Shown piece after piece: positions 21,602 through 28,547 of a stretch of 35,996 bases of DNA (the first letter of the stretch is position 1; each line of letters opens with the position of its first letter). This stretch comes from a virus, in the IMG/VR virus record IMGVR_UViG_3300036854_000045, positions 1 through 35,996 of that record; one strand, written 5' to 3'. Under the pieces are notes generated by a model. The model was not told the DNA's origin and ran no database searches. It saw only the letters and a program-made list of their open reading frames with translations. The position numbers and the translations under genes were made by a program.

Positions 21602-21973
21602 ATGGGAGCCCGCGAGTTCGGCCGCTGGGTCGACGAGACCATGAAGGACAAGGGCCTCGGGCCGACGAAAGTCGCGGCCAGGATCGGAGAGCTCTCAGAC
21701 GGGCGCGTGTTCGACGCGACCGGAATCAGGCTCATGCGACTTGGGCGGCGCCGGGACTACGACACGGAGCTGGTGACGCGGATCGCCAAGGCGCTCGGGG
21801 AGGACCCGCTGGTGGCGTGCAACATTGCGGGGGTGGAACCTCCGGGGTACGACCTGGAGCAGTTTCGGAGGTTTCGCGAAGCGATGATGGCGTCGGCTTC
21901 TTCTTCTGACCCGGGGATTGAAACCATGCATGGTTTGACGAGGCGGCCTGCCCTGGCGGGTCGTGCGGCATGA
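21602..21973 (+). CDS. Putative lysogeny repressor (HTH)
   Basis: A 123-residue regulator candidate. Residues 20-80 resemble a small helix-turn-helix domain (PTKVAARIGELS, TGIRLMRLGRRRDYDTELVTRIAKALGED), where the family reads 'kva..ig...vs...i.r...G'. The remainder is a variable tail. GAGGAG lies six to eleven bases before the ATG. Opposite orientation to the XRE gene with overlapping promoters argues for a repressor of the early operon and possibly the lysogenic maintenance repressor. No protease or cI-type catalytic domain is seen. Confidence 0.6.
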   Translation: MGAREFGRWVDETMKDKGLGPTKVAARIGELSDGRVFDATGIRLMRLGRRRDYDTELVTRIAKALGEDPLVACNIAGVEPPGYDLEQFRRFREAMMASASSSDPGIETMHGLTRRPALAGRAA

Positions 21974-22203
21974 CCGCCCGGACCTTCCCCGACTGGCGCA
22001 CCTACACAGAGGTGCCACCGCCAGCATCCGATGATCCGGTCGACCACCTCCGGCACACGCTCGCCAGCTTCACCGACGAACCGGACCGGGCAATGGCGCT
22101 CACCGCCACGTCGAACCTCTATGCTCCGCGGCTTCGTACGGGGCTGACTTGGGGCGATCTCCGCGCGATCCTGCGGCAACTTGAGAGCGGCGGTGCCGGA
22201 TGA
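21970..22203 (+). CDS. Hypothetical protein co-transcribed with repressor
   Basis: A 77-residue protein overlapping the regulator stop (ATGA). Helices VDHLRHTLASF and WGDLRAILRQLE. Possibly modulates the regulator; no family recognised. Confidence 0.5.
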   Translation: MTARTFPDWRTYTEVPPPASDDPVDHLRHTLASFTDEPDRAMALTATSNLYAPRLRTGLTWGDLRAILRQLESGGAG

Positions 22204-22224
22204 CCTGCGTGGTGGTGTTAGAGC

Positions 22225-22269
22225 GGCGGCGGGGTGGTGACCGGCGGCGGAGGTTGCTACCCCGCCGCC
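22225..22269. terminator. 11-bp inverted repeat after regulator genes
   Basis: GGCGGCGGGGT (22225-22235) pairs perfectly with ACCCCGCCGCC (22259-22269) across a 23-base loop. It lies just after the repressor pair. There is no T-tract; it may be a GC-rich terminator or a protein site. Confidence 0.35.
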
Positions 22270-22299
22270 CCGTCCGCCGGCCGGAACCCCTGCGGTGGG

Positions 22300-22470
22300 C
22301 GGCGTGACCCCATGTCCCCCATATTGCCTACGACCGGCCCACCCGCCCGGGTAGTTCCCGGTCACCCACTCGCCGTAAAAGGGCTTGTCCCCGTAATAGG
22401 GGCGGCATGTGCGACGCTCCCCATAGTGAACATCGCCGCATGCGAGCCCCGCCGGTCCTCCCGCTGCCCG
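22300..22470. promoter_or_regulatory. Possible attP/integrase-arm region
   Basis: Gene-free stretch immediately before the integrase with repeated short words: CCGTAAAAGGGC and, 18 bases on, CCGTAATAGGGGC (about 22372-22403), CCCCATA-type words near 22311, 22319 and 22420, and a CCCC/GGGG dyad. Phage attachment and arm sites usually lie next to int, so attP is plausible; no core can be named without the host sequence. No tRNA-like segment is recognisable. Confidence 0.25.
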
Positions 22471-22489
22471 GTGGGGCGGGGGAGCAACG

Positions 22490-23632
22490 ATGCTGCTTCG
22501 TTCCGCGTTCACCCAGTTTCCGACCCTGGTGGCGGCCGTGGCGCTGGTCGCGGCTAGCCGCCACCATCCCACCCCGGTCCTCCCACCGGCGGACCTGGCC
22601 GCGGCCATGTCCAGCGCGGTCGTGTGGGAACGCTACCGGGCCCTGCTGAAAGAGCAGGGCAAACGGCCCCGCACCATCCCCGGCTATCGGACGACCCTGT
22701 GGGGGTTCTGGGCGTTCCTCGCCAAGCGGGGCAAGACCTGGGACAAGGCCACGAAGGCGGACGCGCGGGCCTTCCTGGACCAGCCGGCCCGCGCAGGGCG
22801 GCGGCGGGGGCGGCCGTTGTCGGATCGGACCCGCCACGGCTATGGGGCCGTGCTCCGAGGGTTCTACACGACCTGCGCGCAGCAGGGCTGGCTGCCGTCG
22901 GATCGGCTGCTCGGCTTCGTCGTGCCCAAGGCGGGCAGGCCCCGGGCCCGGGGGATCCCTCTCGGGGATCTGCGCCGGGCGCTGCTGGCCGCCGAGCGGG
23001 GCGCCCCCGAGGTTGGCGTCATGGCGGACCCGCGCATGTACCTGATGCTCTGGCTCGGTTACGGCGAAGGGCTACGCGCCGCGGAGATTGCCGCCCTGCG
23101 GGTGGAGGACATCGACCTGGGCTGGCCCGCGGAGGTCCGGCCAGCCCGACGATACCTGCGGCGCCGCCGGCGGGGCCGTGAGCGGATCATCGACCCGGGG
23201 ATGCCGGGGAGCATCCTGGTCGCCGACGGCAAGGGCGGCCGCAGCCGCATGCTGCCCCTGTACCCGGAGGTCCGCGCCGCGCTGCTCCGCTGGATCGACG
23301 AGGCGGGCCTAGCCGCGACCGGGCCGCTGTTCCCCGGCCGGTTCCCGGGCCGGCCGATCGGCCACGCCTACGTCTCCCGGCTCATCAGCAGGTTCCTCCA
23401 CGACCTGGGGATCGACGAGTCCGCCCACGCGCTGCGGCACGCCTGGGCGCAGGCGCTGCTCCAGGAGGCGGGGGAAGACAGCCTGCTGACCATCGCCCGA
23501 ATGGGCGGCTGGTCGTCCACCATCCAACTCGAGCAGGTCTACGGGCTCGGCTACCAGGGTCGGGCGGCGTGGGTGCTCGCGCAGCTTCCCAATCCGAAGG
23601 ACGACGACCCGCGACGGAACGGAGGGCAATGA
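22490..23632 (+). CDS. int: Tyrosine-family integrase
   Basis: Inserts and excises the phage at its attachment site. A 380-residue recombinase: an N-terminal arm/core-binding region (WERYRALLKEQGKRPRTI through LFDQ-like helices to 130) and a catalytic domain from ~155. Active-site residues are R196 (GLRAAEI), K248 (GKGGRSR), H313 and R316 (HALRH), W341 in place of the usual second His (MGGWSS), and the nucleophile Y351 (LEQVYG). A GGGGGAG box lies before the ATG. Its end overlaps the next gene. Trp for His at that position is tolerated in some tyrosine recombinases. Confidence 0.9.
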   Translation: MLLRSAFTQFPTLVAAVALVAASRHHPTPVLPPADLAAAMSSAVVWERYRALLKEQGKRPRTIPGYRTTLWGFWAFLAKRGKTWDKATKADARAFLDQPARAGRRRGRPLSDRTRHGYGAVLRGFYTTCAQQGWLPSDRLLGFVVPKAGRPRARGIPLGDLRRALLAAERGAPEVGVMADPRMYLMLWLGYGEGLRAAEIAALRVEDIDLGWPAEVRPARRYLRRRRRGRERIIDPGMPGSILVADGKGGRSRMLPLYPEVRAALLRWIDEAGLAATGPLFPGRFPGRPIGHAYVSRLISRFLHDLGIDESAHALRHAWAQALLQEAGEDSLLTIARMGGWSSTIQLEQVYGLGYQGRAAWVLAQLPNPKDDDPRRNGGQ

Positions 23633-23805
23633 TGCCCGAATATGCGCGGCTCTGCGTCGAACCGGGCGATTACCACGACTGGACTGTGAAGAACCCCTGG
23701 GAGCCGCCCCCGCGGACGCTCATCTGCCAGAAGTGCGGCAAGCACGCGCCAGCAGCGCCATCAGATGATGACTACGAGCAGTACAAGGAGGGAGCCTCCC
23801 GATGA
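23632..23805 (+). CDS. Small zinc-knuckle protein
   Basis: A 57-residue protein with an ICQKCGKHAP motif in the middle and an acidic tail. Of two adjacent ATGs I take the second, six bases after GGAGG; the first is three bases earlier. It overlaps the integrase stop. Function unknown. Confidence 0.5.
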   Translation: MPEYARLCVEPGDYHDWTVKNPWEPPPRTLICQKCGKHAPAAPSDDDYEQYKEGASR

Positions 23806-24032
23806 CCCAGACCCGCCCCGCGCCGGCGGTGCCCACCGACCGGGAGCTCCTCGACGCGATCGGCGACCTACACGCCGCCATCGTCGAGGTCGAGCAGTGG
23901 ACCCGCGACCACGACCGCGAACGCCGCAGTGAACTACTGGCCTGGCTCAGCGGATGCCTCCCCCTCGCGTCGAGTTCGCCCGTGGTCGCCACCAACGCGG
24001 CCGCGCGGCTCCGGAAGGAGTTCCTCCCATGA
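23802..24032 (+). CDS. Hypothetical protein
   Basis: A 76-residue helical protein (DRELLDAIGDLHAAIVEVEQW) with a polar C-terminus. ATGA overlap; same operon as the integrase. No family recognised. Confidence 0.5.
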   Translation: MTQTRPAPAVPTDRELLDAIGDLHAAIVEVEQWTRDHDRERRSELLAWLSGCLPLASSSPVVATNAAARLRKEFLP

Positions 24033-24319
24033 CCCCCGAGTGCCTGGTATGGCGCAAGAGCACGCGGAGCGGCGGCAACGGCTGCGTCGAGGTCGCCTGG
24101 ACCAAATCCACCTACTGTCCCGACGGCGAATGCGTCCAGGTCGCCTGGCACGGCCCCTGTTCGGATGGCAACTGCGTCCAGATCGCCAAGCAGGGCGGCG
24201 CGTTCCTCATCCGCGACACCGACGACCCCACCGTCGTCGTGCGGGTCCGCCCCCAGTCGTGGCAGGCGTTCCTGGAGGGCATGAAAGACGGCGAGTTCGA
24301 CCAGGTCGGCGAGCCATGA
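24029..24319 (+). CDS. DUF397 protein with triplicated Cys motif
   Basis: A 96-residue DUF397-type protein. The family signature is present: VWRKSTRSGGNGCVEVA (7-23), IRDTDDPTVV (61-70) and the WQAFLEGMKDGEFD tail (78-91). Between the first and second parts the segment is expanded: CVEVAW, CVQVAW and CVQIAK occur at about residues 19, 35 and 49. A normal family member has one. DUF397 genes in Actinobacteria usually sit next to an XRE-type regulator and are thought to work with it in development or as toxin-antitoxin-like pairs; here the nearest regulators are at 21147-21973. ATGA overlap with the gene before. Confidence 0.75.
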   Translation: MTPECLVWRKSTRSGGNGCVEVAWTKSTYCPDGECVQVAWHGPCSDGNCVQIAKQGGAFLIRDTDDPTVVVRVRPQSWQAFLEGMKDGEFDQVGEP

Positions 24320-24498
24320 GTGTCCTTAAAAACGTCTACCTCGTCGTCATGGATGATCGCGGCCTGTTCGCCGTCGTCTACGACCGCAACATCGCCCGCC
24401 GCCAGGCGGAGGCGATCGGTGGGGTTGTCGCTGCGGTCCCGATCCTGGAGGACTACCGGGCCGGCAACGCTGTTGGCGAGAGAACGGGTCCGCCATGA
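24316..24498 (+). CDS. Hypothetical small protein
   Basis: A 60-residue protein with a beta-rich start (KNVYLVVMDDRGLFAVVYD) and a short helix. ATGA overlap with the DUF397 gene, so coupled with it. Might be a partner; unproven. Confidence 0.5.
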   Translation: MSVLKNVYLVVMDDRGLFAVVYDRNIARRQAEAIGGVVAAVPILEDYRAGNAVGERTGPP

Positions 24499-24602
24499 GC
24501 GGCCGCCTGCCACCCGGCGAGGAGCAATGGGGCCGCGTCATCGCCTGGTGCACGTTCGTGGCGATCCTGCTCGCCCTCGTCCTCGTGTTCGGGTCACGGT
24601 AA
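24495..24602 (+). CDS. Tiny membrane peptide
   Basis: A 35-residue peptide with one transmembrane helix (VIAWCTFVAILLALVLVFG) after a polar N-terminus. ATGA overlap with the previous gene; ends just before a TAAAAT stretch (24619-24624) that could be a -10 box for the next gene, though its -35 is weak. Confidence 0.5.
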   Translation: MSGRLPPGEEQWGRVIAWCTFVAILLALVLVFGSR

Positions 24603-24696
24603 AAGGGCCTCTGACCTGGTAAAATAGCGGTACAAGGTGGCCCCGCAGCGATGCCAGTCGCCCGGGGCCCGGCCCACACCCCCAGGAGGCATGGGC

Positions 24697-25308
24697 GTGG
24701 AATTTCTATACCTTCCGGACAGGTTCTGGAAGAAGGTCAATAAGAACGGCCCCGTCCCCAGGCACCACCCGGACCTCGGTCCGTGCTGGCTGTGGATCGG
24801 CCGGTGCGACCAGAACGGCTACGCGAACCGGACCACGATCGACAACGACAAGGACTCACCGCACCGGTTCGCCTACCGCGCGTTCATCGGGCCGATCCCG
24901 CCGCAGCTTGAGCTCGACCACCTGTGCTGCGTGCGCAACTGCGTGAACCCGTACCACTTGGAGGCGGTGACGCACGCGCTCAACCAGAAACGGATGGGCG
25001 AGTTGCAGACCCACTGCAAGTGGGGTCATCCGCTGTCGGGGAGCAATCTGTACATCAATCCCAAGACTGAGCAGCGGCACTGCAAGACCTGCAACCGTGA
25101 GCGGCAACGCAAGTTCCACGCCACCCGCCGCGCCGCCGGTGCCGCGCCGCCCGAGGACGCGCGCTGCAAGCGCGGCCATCCGTACGATGTGGATGCGTCC
25201 GGGCGGTGGTTCTGCCGGGAGTGTGGCCGGACGCGTGCCCGGGAGTGGAAACGGTGCCAGAAGGCCCGCGAGCAGGGCGGCGAGACTCCCCCGGTCGACT
25301 CCCGATAA
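24697..25308 (+). CDS. HNH homing-type endonuclease
   Basis: A 203-residue nuclease. The first half is an HNH_3-type domain: PCWLWIGRCDQNGY, RFAYRAFIGPIP, then LELDHLCCVRNCVNPYHLEAVT with the catalytic His and the C..NP.HLE pattern. Two C-terminal zinc-binding repeats follow, each with C-x-x-GHP and a CxxC (HCKWGHPL...CKTC and RCKRGHPY...CREC), which likely bind DNA. I use the GTG seven bases after GGAGG; an ATG two codons earlier would sit only one base from it. It is a free-standing gene, so a homing or phage-DNA-cutting role is possible. Confidence 0.82.
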   Translation: MEFLYLPDRFWKKVNKNGPVPRHHPDLGPCWLWIGRCDQNGYANRTTIDNDKDSPHRFAYRAFIGPIPPQLELDHLCCVRNCVNPYHLEAVTHALNQKRMGELQTHCKWGHPLSGSNLYINPKTEQRHCKTCNRERQRKFHATRRAAGAAPPEDARCKRGHPYDVDASGRWFCRECGRTRAREWKRCQKAREQGGETPPVDSR

Positions 25309-25381
25309 TGGTACTTCGGTCGTCTTTCGTTACGTGAACCACATTACGGAGGGTCCCCTACCGTCGCGTACTGCTCACTTA

Positions 25382-25675
25382 TCACCCGTCGTAGTCCACA
25401 GGTGGCCCGGTTGCCGTGCTGCTCTGCGGCGGGTCGACGTCCATGGAGACGAGGCCCTTGCAGGGGTCGGTGATGGTCTGGCTGGCAGCCGGGCGACCTT
25501 CGGAGCGTCGGATGCGGCCAGCCTGCCGTTGTGCCTTGCGGGTGGCGCCGCGTCTGGTGAACGCCCACAGCAGCCCGAGTGCGGTGACGCCGTGGGTGAC
25601 GCGGGCGTACCAGCCGAAGTGGTCGGCCTGCCAGACCTCGATCTCGATGGCGCGGCCGTGCCGTAGGTTGGTCAT
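25382..25675 (-). CDS. Hypothetical protein
   Basis: A 97-residue protein: RAIEIEVWQADHFGWYARV, a short hydrophobic stretch (GVTALGLLWAF), and a basic then polar tail. AGGTAGG precedes the ATG. It ends the accessory block and faces the HNH gene across 73 bases that hold no gene. No family recognised. Confidence 0.45.
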   Translation of the reverse strand: MTNLRHGRAIEIEVWQADHFGWYARVTHGVTALGLLWAFTRRGATRKAQRQAGRIRRSEGRPAASQTITDPCKGLVSMDVDPPQSSTATGPPVDYDG

Positions 25676-25678
25676 GGC

Positions 25679-25939
25679 CTACCTTCCGTCCTGGTCGCCG
25701 TCCCGGTGGGTCCTGGGCTGAAACGCGCGGAGGCGGAGGACCTCGTTGTGCAGGGCGATCCAGTGGGGACGTTCGTGCCACCAGCCGTGCGGGTCGGCGG
25801 CTCGGTCCCACTCCTCGACCTTCTCCCGCGCCACGGCTAGTGCGGCCTCGACGTCGGCGCAGCGGTCCCGGTAGTCCCAGTGGTGTCCGGGGTAGCCACG
25901 GACATGCTCGACGATGTCTTCGGGGACGATCTCGGTCAT
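25679..25939 (-). CDS. Hypothetical protein
   Basis: An 86-residue protein, acidic and Trp/His-rich (HHWDYRDRCADVEAALAVAREKVEEW, WHERPHWIALHNEVLRL). ATGA overlap with the gene before. Function unknown. Confidence 0.5.
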   Translation of the reverse strand: MTEIVPEDIVEHVRGYPGHHWDYRDRCADVEAALAVAREKVEEWDRAADPHGWWHERPHWIALHNEVLRLRAFQPRTHRDGDQDGR

Positions 25940-26253
25940 GATGTCTCCCGGCGGGTCCTGGGCTGGTCCTTGATGATCCACCGCTGGTGGCCGGTGCCCC
26001 TGGTGTGCGCGGCGGCCCACCCGCCACGTTCGGCCGGGGTCTCGAACACCAGGGGACTGAGGGTCTCCCCGTCGCCGCAGTCCAGGCACACCAGGATGTA
26101 GAAGGTCCCGGGGATGGCGGGGTCGGTGCGCTGGGGGCGTCGGCGGCGCCAGCGGGTCCATCGGGGTGGGTCCTCGCGGATCTCCTGGCTCTTGCGTGCC
26201 CATTCGGGGGCTTCCCACGGTGCCTCCGGGTCGGGGGTGGCGGGGTCAGTCAT
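25936..26253 (-). CDS. Hypothetical protein with CLDCG
   Basis: A 105-residue protein with a basic, Trp-rich first half and a VCLDCGDGETLSPLVF segment followed by an AHTRGTGH turn; a metal or nucleic-acid-binding role is possible. ATGA overlaps on both sides. Not recognised. Confidence 0.5.
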   Translation of the reverse strand: MTDPATPDPEAPWEAPEWARKSQEIREDPPRWTRWRRRRPQRTDPAIPGTFYILVCLDCGDGETLSPLVFETPAERGGWAAAHTRGTGHQRWIIKDQPRTRRETS

Positions 26254-26483
26254 GAGGTCACCCGGTCCACTTCGGCGAGGGCCCGGCAGCTCGCGCAGCC
26301 GCTTGAGGCGTTGGGTGCATGGACGCCGGAATTGCGTTCCGCCTGGACGAACGCGCGATAGGCGCGTAGTTCCTGAGCCATACGACGGACCGTCTCGGCA
26401 TCCGCAGCGGCGATGTAGGTGTGCCGCTCGACGGCATCCAGGTCGATCGGCTCTCGACCCAGGTCGGCGGGCAGGTCGGTCAC
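26250..26483 (-). CDS. Hypothetical protein, paralogue of 19263-19496
   Basis: A 77-residue protein nearly co-linear with the gene at 19263: REPxDLDAV, HTYIAAADAETVR, GVHAPN and SGCASCR are conserved, while the middle and ends have diverged. GTG start, GTGA overlap. Presence in both the early operon and this block links the two regions. Confidence 0.6.
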   Translation of the reverse strand: MTDLPADLGREPIDLDAVERHTYIAAADAETVRRMAQELRAYRAFVQAERNSGVHAPNASSGCASCRALAEVDRVTS

Positions 26484-26653
26484 TGGCGCTCACGCTCCCG
26501 CTGCTGCTCGTACGCCTCAAGAGCAGCCCGCAGGGCGCTATAGCGAACTACGCCGTTCAGTTCCGGCTGCGCGATGATGAGCGCCGCCATGGCCTGATAC
26601 TCAGCCTTGGATGGTTCCCGGTGTGCCTGGGTGTTGATGGGCGGATAGTTCAT
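26480..26653 (-). CDS. Hypothetical small protein
   Basis: A 57-residue, mainly helical protein (KAEYQAMAALIIAQPELN, SALRAALEAYEQQRERE). AAGGA seven bases before the ATG, ATGA overlap. No family recognised. Confidence 0.5.
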   Translation of the reverse strand: MNYPPINTQAHREPSKAEYQAMAALIIAQPELNGVVRYSALRAALEAYEQQRERERQ

Positions 26654-26760
26654 GCGACGTCCTTTACGGGGCCGAACATCTGCGCGACCGCCGGGGTGAC
26701 CTCGGCGAGCCGCCGATGCCAAATCTCGGGGAGAGCCTGGCCGATGGGCTCGTCGTTCAT
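26650..26760 (-). CDS. Tiny hypothetical protein
   Basis: A 36-residue peptide (MNDEPIGQALPEIWHRRLAE...), overlapping its neighbours by four bases at both ends, so it belongs to the same translational run. Function unknown. Confidence 0.45.
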   Translation of the reverse strand: MNDEPIGQALPEIWHRRLAEVTPAVAQMFGPVKDVA

Positions 26761-27237
26761 GATGTCCTCCGCTTGAGTCGTCTGAGTTCGGATGGGCGCC
26801 GTTCAAGCCGACCCTCAGCGAACAGTCGCCTGAGGTGATTGGCAAGCGTCGTCCAATGGATGCCCAGGACCTTCGCCATGTCCCATCGGGCCATCCCCTG
26901 TTGGTGGAGTTCGATGATGCGTTCATCTTGAGCAGCCTTGTCAGCCCATTGCGCCGGCGTACAGGACGGCCGACGACCTGGATGCCGACCGGCGTACTGG
27001 TTGTAGCGCGGGCGGAGTTCCCGGATCAGGTCGGCCTCTCGCTCGCAAGCCTGGTCCCAGGTCGATACGTGCTCGACATCCCAAGAGGCGACTAGGGGCC
27101 ACCATTCAGACCGGGCTCTATGCTCCGCTTGCCGTCGCGGGAAGTAGCCGGTCGAGCCGACGTAGAGCAGGTCGCCCTGCTCGTCATAGGCAAGGTAGAC
27201 CGCGAACTCAGCCGTCGAACTCCCCCACCTTCCTCAT
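26757..27237 (-). pseudogene. GIY-YIG nuclease gene split by a 13-bp insertion
   Basis: The reading frame of 150 codons from 27209 down encodes a GIY-YIG-like domain (FAVYLAYDEQGDLLYVGSTG, an Arg ~5 residues later, then EREADLIRELRPRYN with the catalytic Glu) and a C-terminal helix-turn-helix (QQGMARWDMAKVLGIHW). It has no start codon in frame. A start ATG at 27237 reads MRKVGEFDG and stops. Removing 13 bases between two GAGTTCG repeats joins them: MRKVGEF-AVYLAYDEQ..., giving a normal 155-residue protein. The end overlaps the next gene (ATGA), so the operon logic is intact. Whether it is inactive, switchable or an assembly error is open. Confidence 0.65.
27203..27222. repeat. 7-bp direct repeat flanking 13-bp period
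   Basis: CGAACTC (27203-27209), AGCCGT, CGAACTC (27216-27222) on the plus strand. Loss of one repeat plus spacer (13 bases) restores the GIY-YIG frame. Confidence 0.8.
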
Positions 27238-27259
27238 CCCTGTTGCCGTGCGACCTTCC

Positions 27260-27281
27260 CTGCTATCCTAACTGCTATAAC
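27260..27281 (+). promoter_or_regulatory. Promoter and direct repeats before GntR gene
   Basis: CTGCTAT occurs at 27260-27266 and again at 27272-27278, twelve bases (about one helix turn) apart; the second overlaps TATAAC (27276-27281), a plausible -10. Two turns of the same face suggest a regulator site, perhaps for the GntR protein itself. The gap 27238-27307 is also the divergent control region for the minus-strand block. Confidence 0.35.
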
Positions 27282-27307
27282 TCAGTCACAGCAAGGGAGG
27301 GAATGGG

Positions 27308-28039
27308 ATGGTCTCGCGGCGGTCGGGTCGTCCGCTTCACCTGCAGGTTGCCGATGCGCTCCGCGAGGACATCCGCCGGGGCGCCTATCCCCCGGGCGCG
27401 CGGCTGCCCAGCGAACGTGCCCTCATGGACACCTGGAAGGTCTCGCAGGGCACCATCCGTGCCGCGCTGGCGCAGCTCCGCGACGAAGGGCTGACCATCG
27501 CCTACCAGGGCCGCGGCGTCTTCATCCGGGAGCAGCTGCGGCGACGCAAGGTCGGTGCGGACACGTCCTGGCGGGGCATCCTCTCCCGGCTCGGCAAGGT
27601 CGACGCCTCGGAGATCATGGTGCGCCGCGAGCCATGTCCCGACGACATCGCCGAATTGCTGGGCCTGGAGCGCGGCACGGTGACGACCGTGCGTGAGCGG
27701 CTCCTGCGTGCCGAGGGGGAGCCGCCGGACCTGATCTCGATCTCGTGGCATCCCGACTGGATCGTGGAGCAGGCGCCCGACCTGGCCGACCCGACCAAGG
27801 GCGGGATGCGGGCCGCGCATGAGGCTCTTGGGCTGCGGCTGCACTTCTTCGACTGGGTGTCCAGTCGCATGCCGACGCAGGAGGAGCGGGAGCGGCTCGA
27901 CCTGGGGCCGGGTGACGTGGTCACCGTGCAGTACGGCGTGACCTATGACCAGGACGACCGGCCGCTCTATGCGGTGTTGCACATCGCCGCCGGCCATCGG
28001 ATCGAGTTTTCGTTCCACACGGGCGACTTGCCGTATTGA
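27308..28039 (+). CDS. GntR-family regulator with UTRA domain
   Basis: A 243-residue transcription regulator (HutC/GntR subfamily). Residues 8-72 are the winged helix: PLHLQVADALREDIRRGAYPPGARLPSERALMDTWKVSQGTIRAALAQL, then the wing (GLTIAYQGRGVFI). Residues 80-235 form a UTRA ligand-binding domain (ends with YAVLHIAAGHRIEFSF). GGGAGG lies nine bases before the ATG. In actinobacterial plasmids and integrative elements such GntR regulators control transfer and spread genes; here it leads a group of membrane and cell-wall genes. Confidence 0.88.
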   Translation: MVSRRSGRPLHLQVADALREDIRRGAYPPGARLPSERALMDTWKVSQGTIRAALAQLRDEGLTIAYQGRGVFIREQLRRRKVGADTSWRGILSRLGKVDASEIMVRREPCPDDIAELLGLERGTVTTVRERLLRAEGEPPDLISISWHPDWIVEQAPDLADPTKGGMRAAHEALGLRLHFFDWVSSRMPTQEERERLDLGPGDVVTVQYGVTYDQDDRPLYAVLHIAAGHRIEFSFHTGDLPY

Positions 28040-28049
28040 CCTCCATTGA

Positions 28050-28091
28050 GGCGTCGTGCTTTGCTTATCTAAAGCACTGAGCACTTGATGC
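28050..28091. promoter_or_regulatory. Inverted repeat after GntR gene
   Basis: GTGCTTT (28056-28062) and AAAGCAC (28071-28077) form a perfect 7-bp dyad with an 8-base loop; GGCGTC outside can pair with GATGCC further on. Could be an operator for the GntR protein or a terminator without a clear T-tract. Confidence 0.35.
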
Positions 28092-28208
28092 CGTATGGAG
28101 GGCGGCGAGGAACTACCCGTCTTCTACGGGCCCACAACTGAACAGCGCGACCTGCGGAGACATGCCCTGCAGGAGTGTGAAGCGCAGAAGTGAAGGAAGT
28201 TCCCGGGT

Positions 28209-28239
28209 GCCCGGCGGGGGGTCGGATCCCCCGCCGGGC
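28209..28239. promoter_or_regulatory. 12-bp GC stem in whiB leader
   Basis: GCCCGGCGGGGG pairs perfectly with CCCCCGCCGGGC around a 7-base loop (28221-28227). It sits 27 bases before the WhiB ATG in a 226-base gene-free leader (28040-28265) that also contains a CCTGC/GCAGG dyad. No T-run follows. Likely a terminator/attenuator or mRNA-stability element. Confidence 0.4.
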
Positions 28240-28265
28240 CTCGCATCGGAAAGGGCCCCTCTCCC

Positions 28266-28547
28266 ATGCCATCCAAGCATCCCATCCTGCCCGCGATCCG
28301 GCCAGACCCCGAGGATTGGCACGACTTGGCGCGGTGCGCCCGGCCCGGGGTCGCCGTCGACGACTACTTCTTCCCGCATAAGGGCGGCACGGCGCGGGAC
28401 GCCAAGCGGATCTGCCAGCAGTGCCCGGTCCAGGAGCCGTGCCTCAAGGAGGCCCTGGTCCTGTCGCCAGCCGATGACGAATACGGCGTGCGGGGCGGGA
28501 CAACCCCGAAGGAACGTCGGCAGATGCGCCGGGGAGCCGCGGCGTGA
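28266..28547 (+). CDS. WhiB-like iron-sulfur transcription factor
   Basis: A 93-residue WhiB-type protein, found in Actinobacteria and their phages. The four cluster-binding cysteines are present in the usual order: RCARP (single Cys), then ICQQCPVQEPCL (CxxCx5C). The following GVRGGTTPKERR turn (usually GVWGG) and basic end contact sigma factor or DNA. GGAAAGGG lies upstream of the ATG, and the leader carries a strong stem. The downstream gene begins at its stop (GTGA). Confidence 0.9.
   Translation: MPSKHPILPAIRPDPEDWHDLARCARPGVAVDDYFFPHKGGTARDAKRICQQCPVQEPCLKEALVLSPADDEYGVRGGTTPKERRQMRRGAAA

Noticed and set aside
26835-27095. Plus-strand frame of 86 codons opposite the GIY-YIG gene
   Set aside because: No RBS, and the minus strand encodes recognisable nuclease and HTH motifs.
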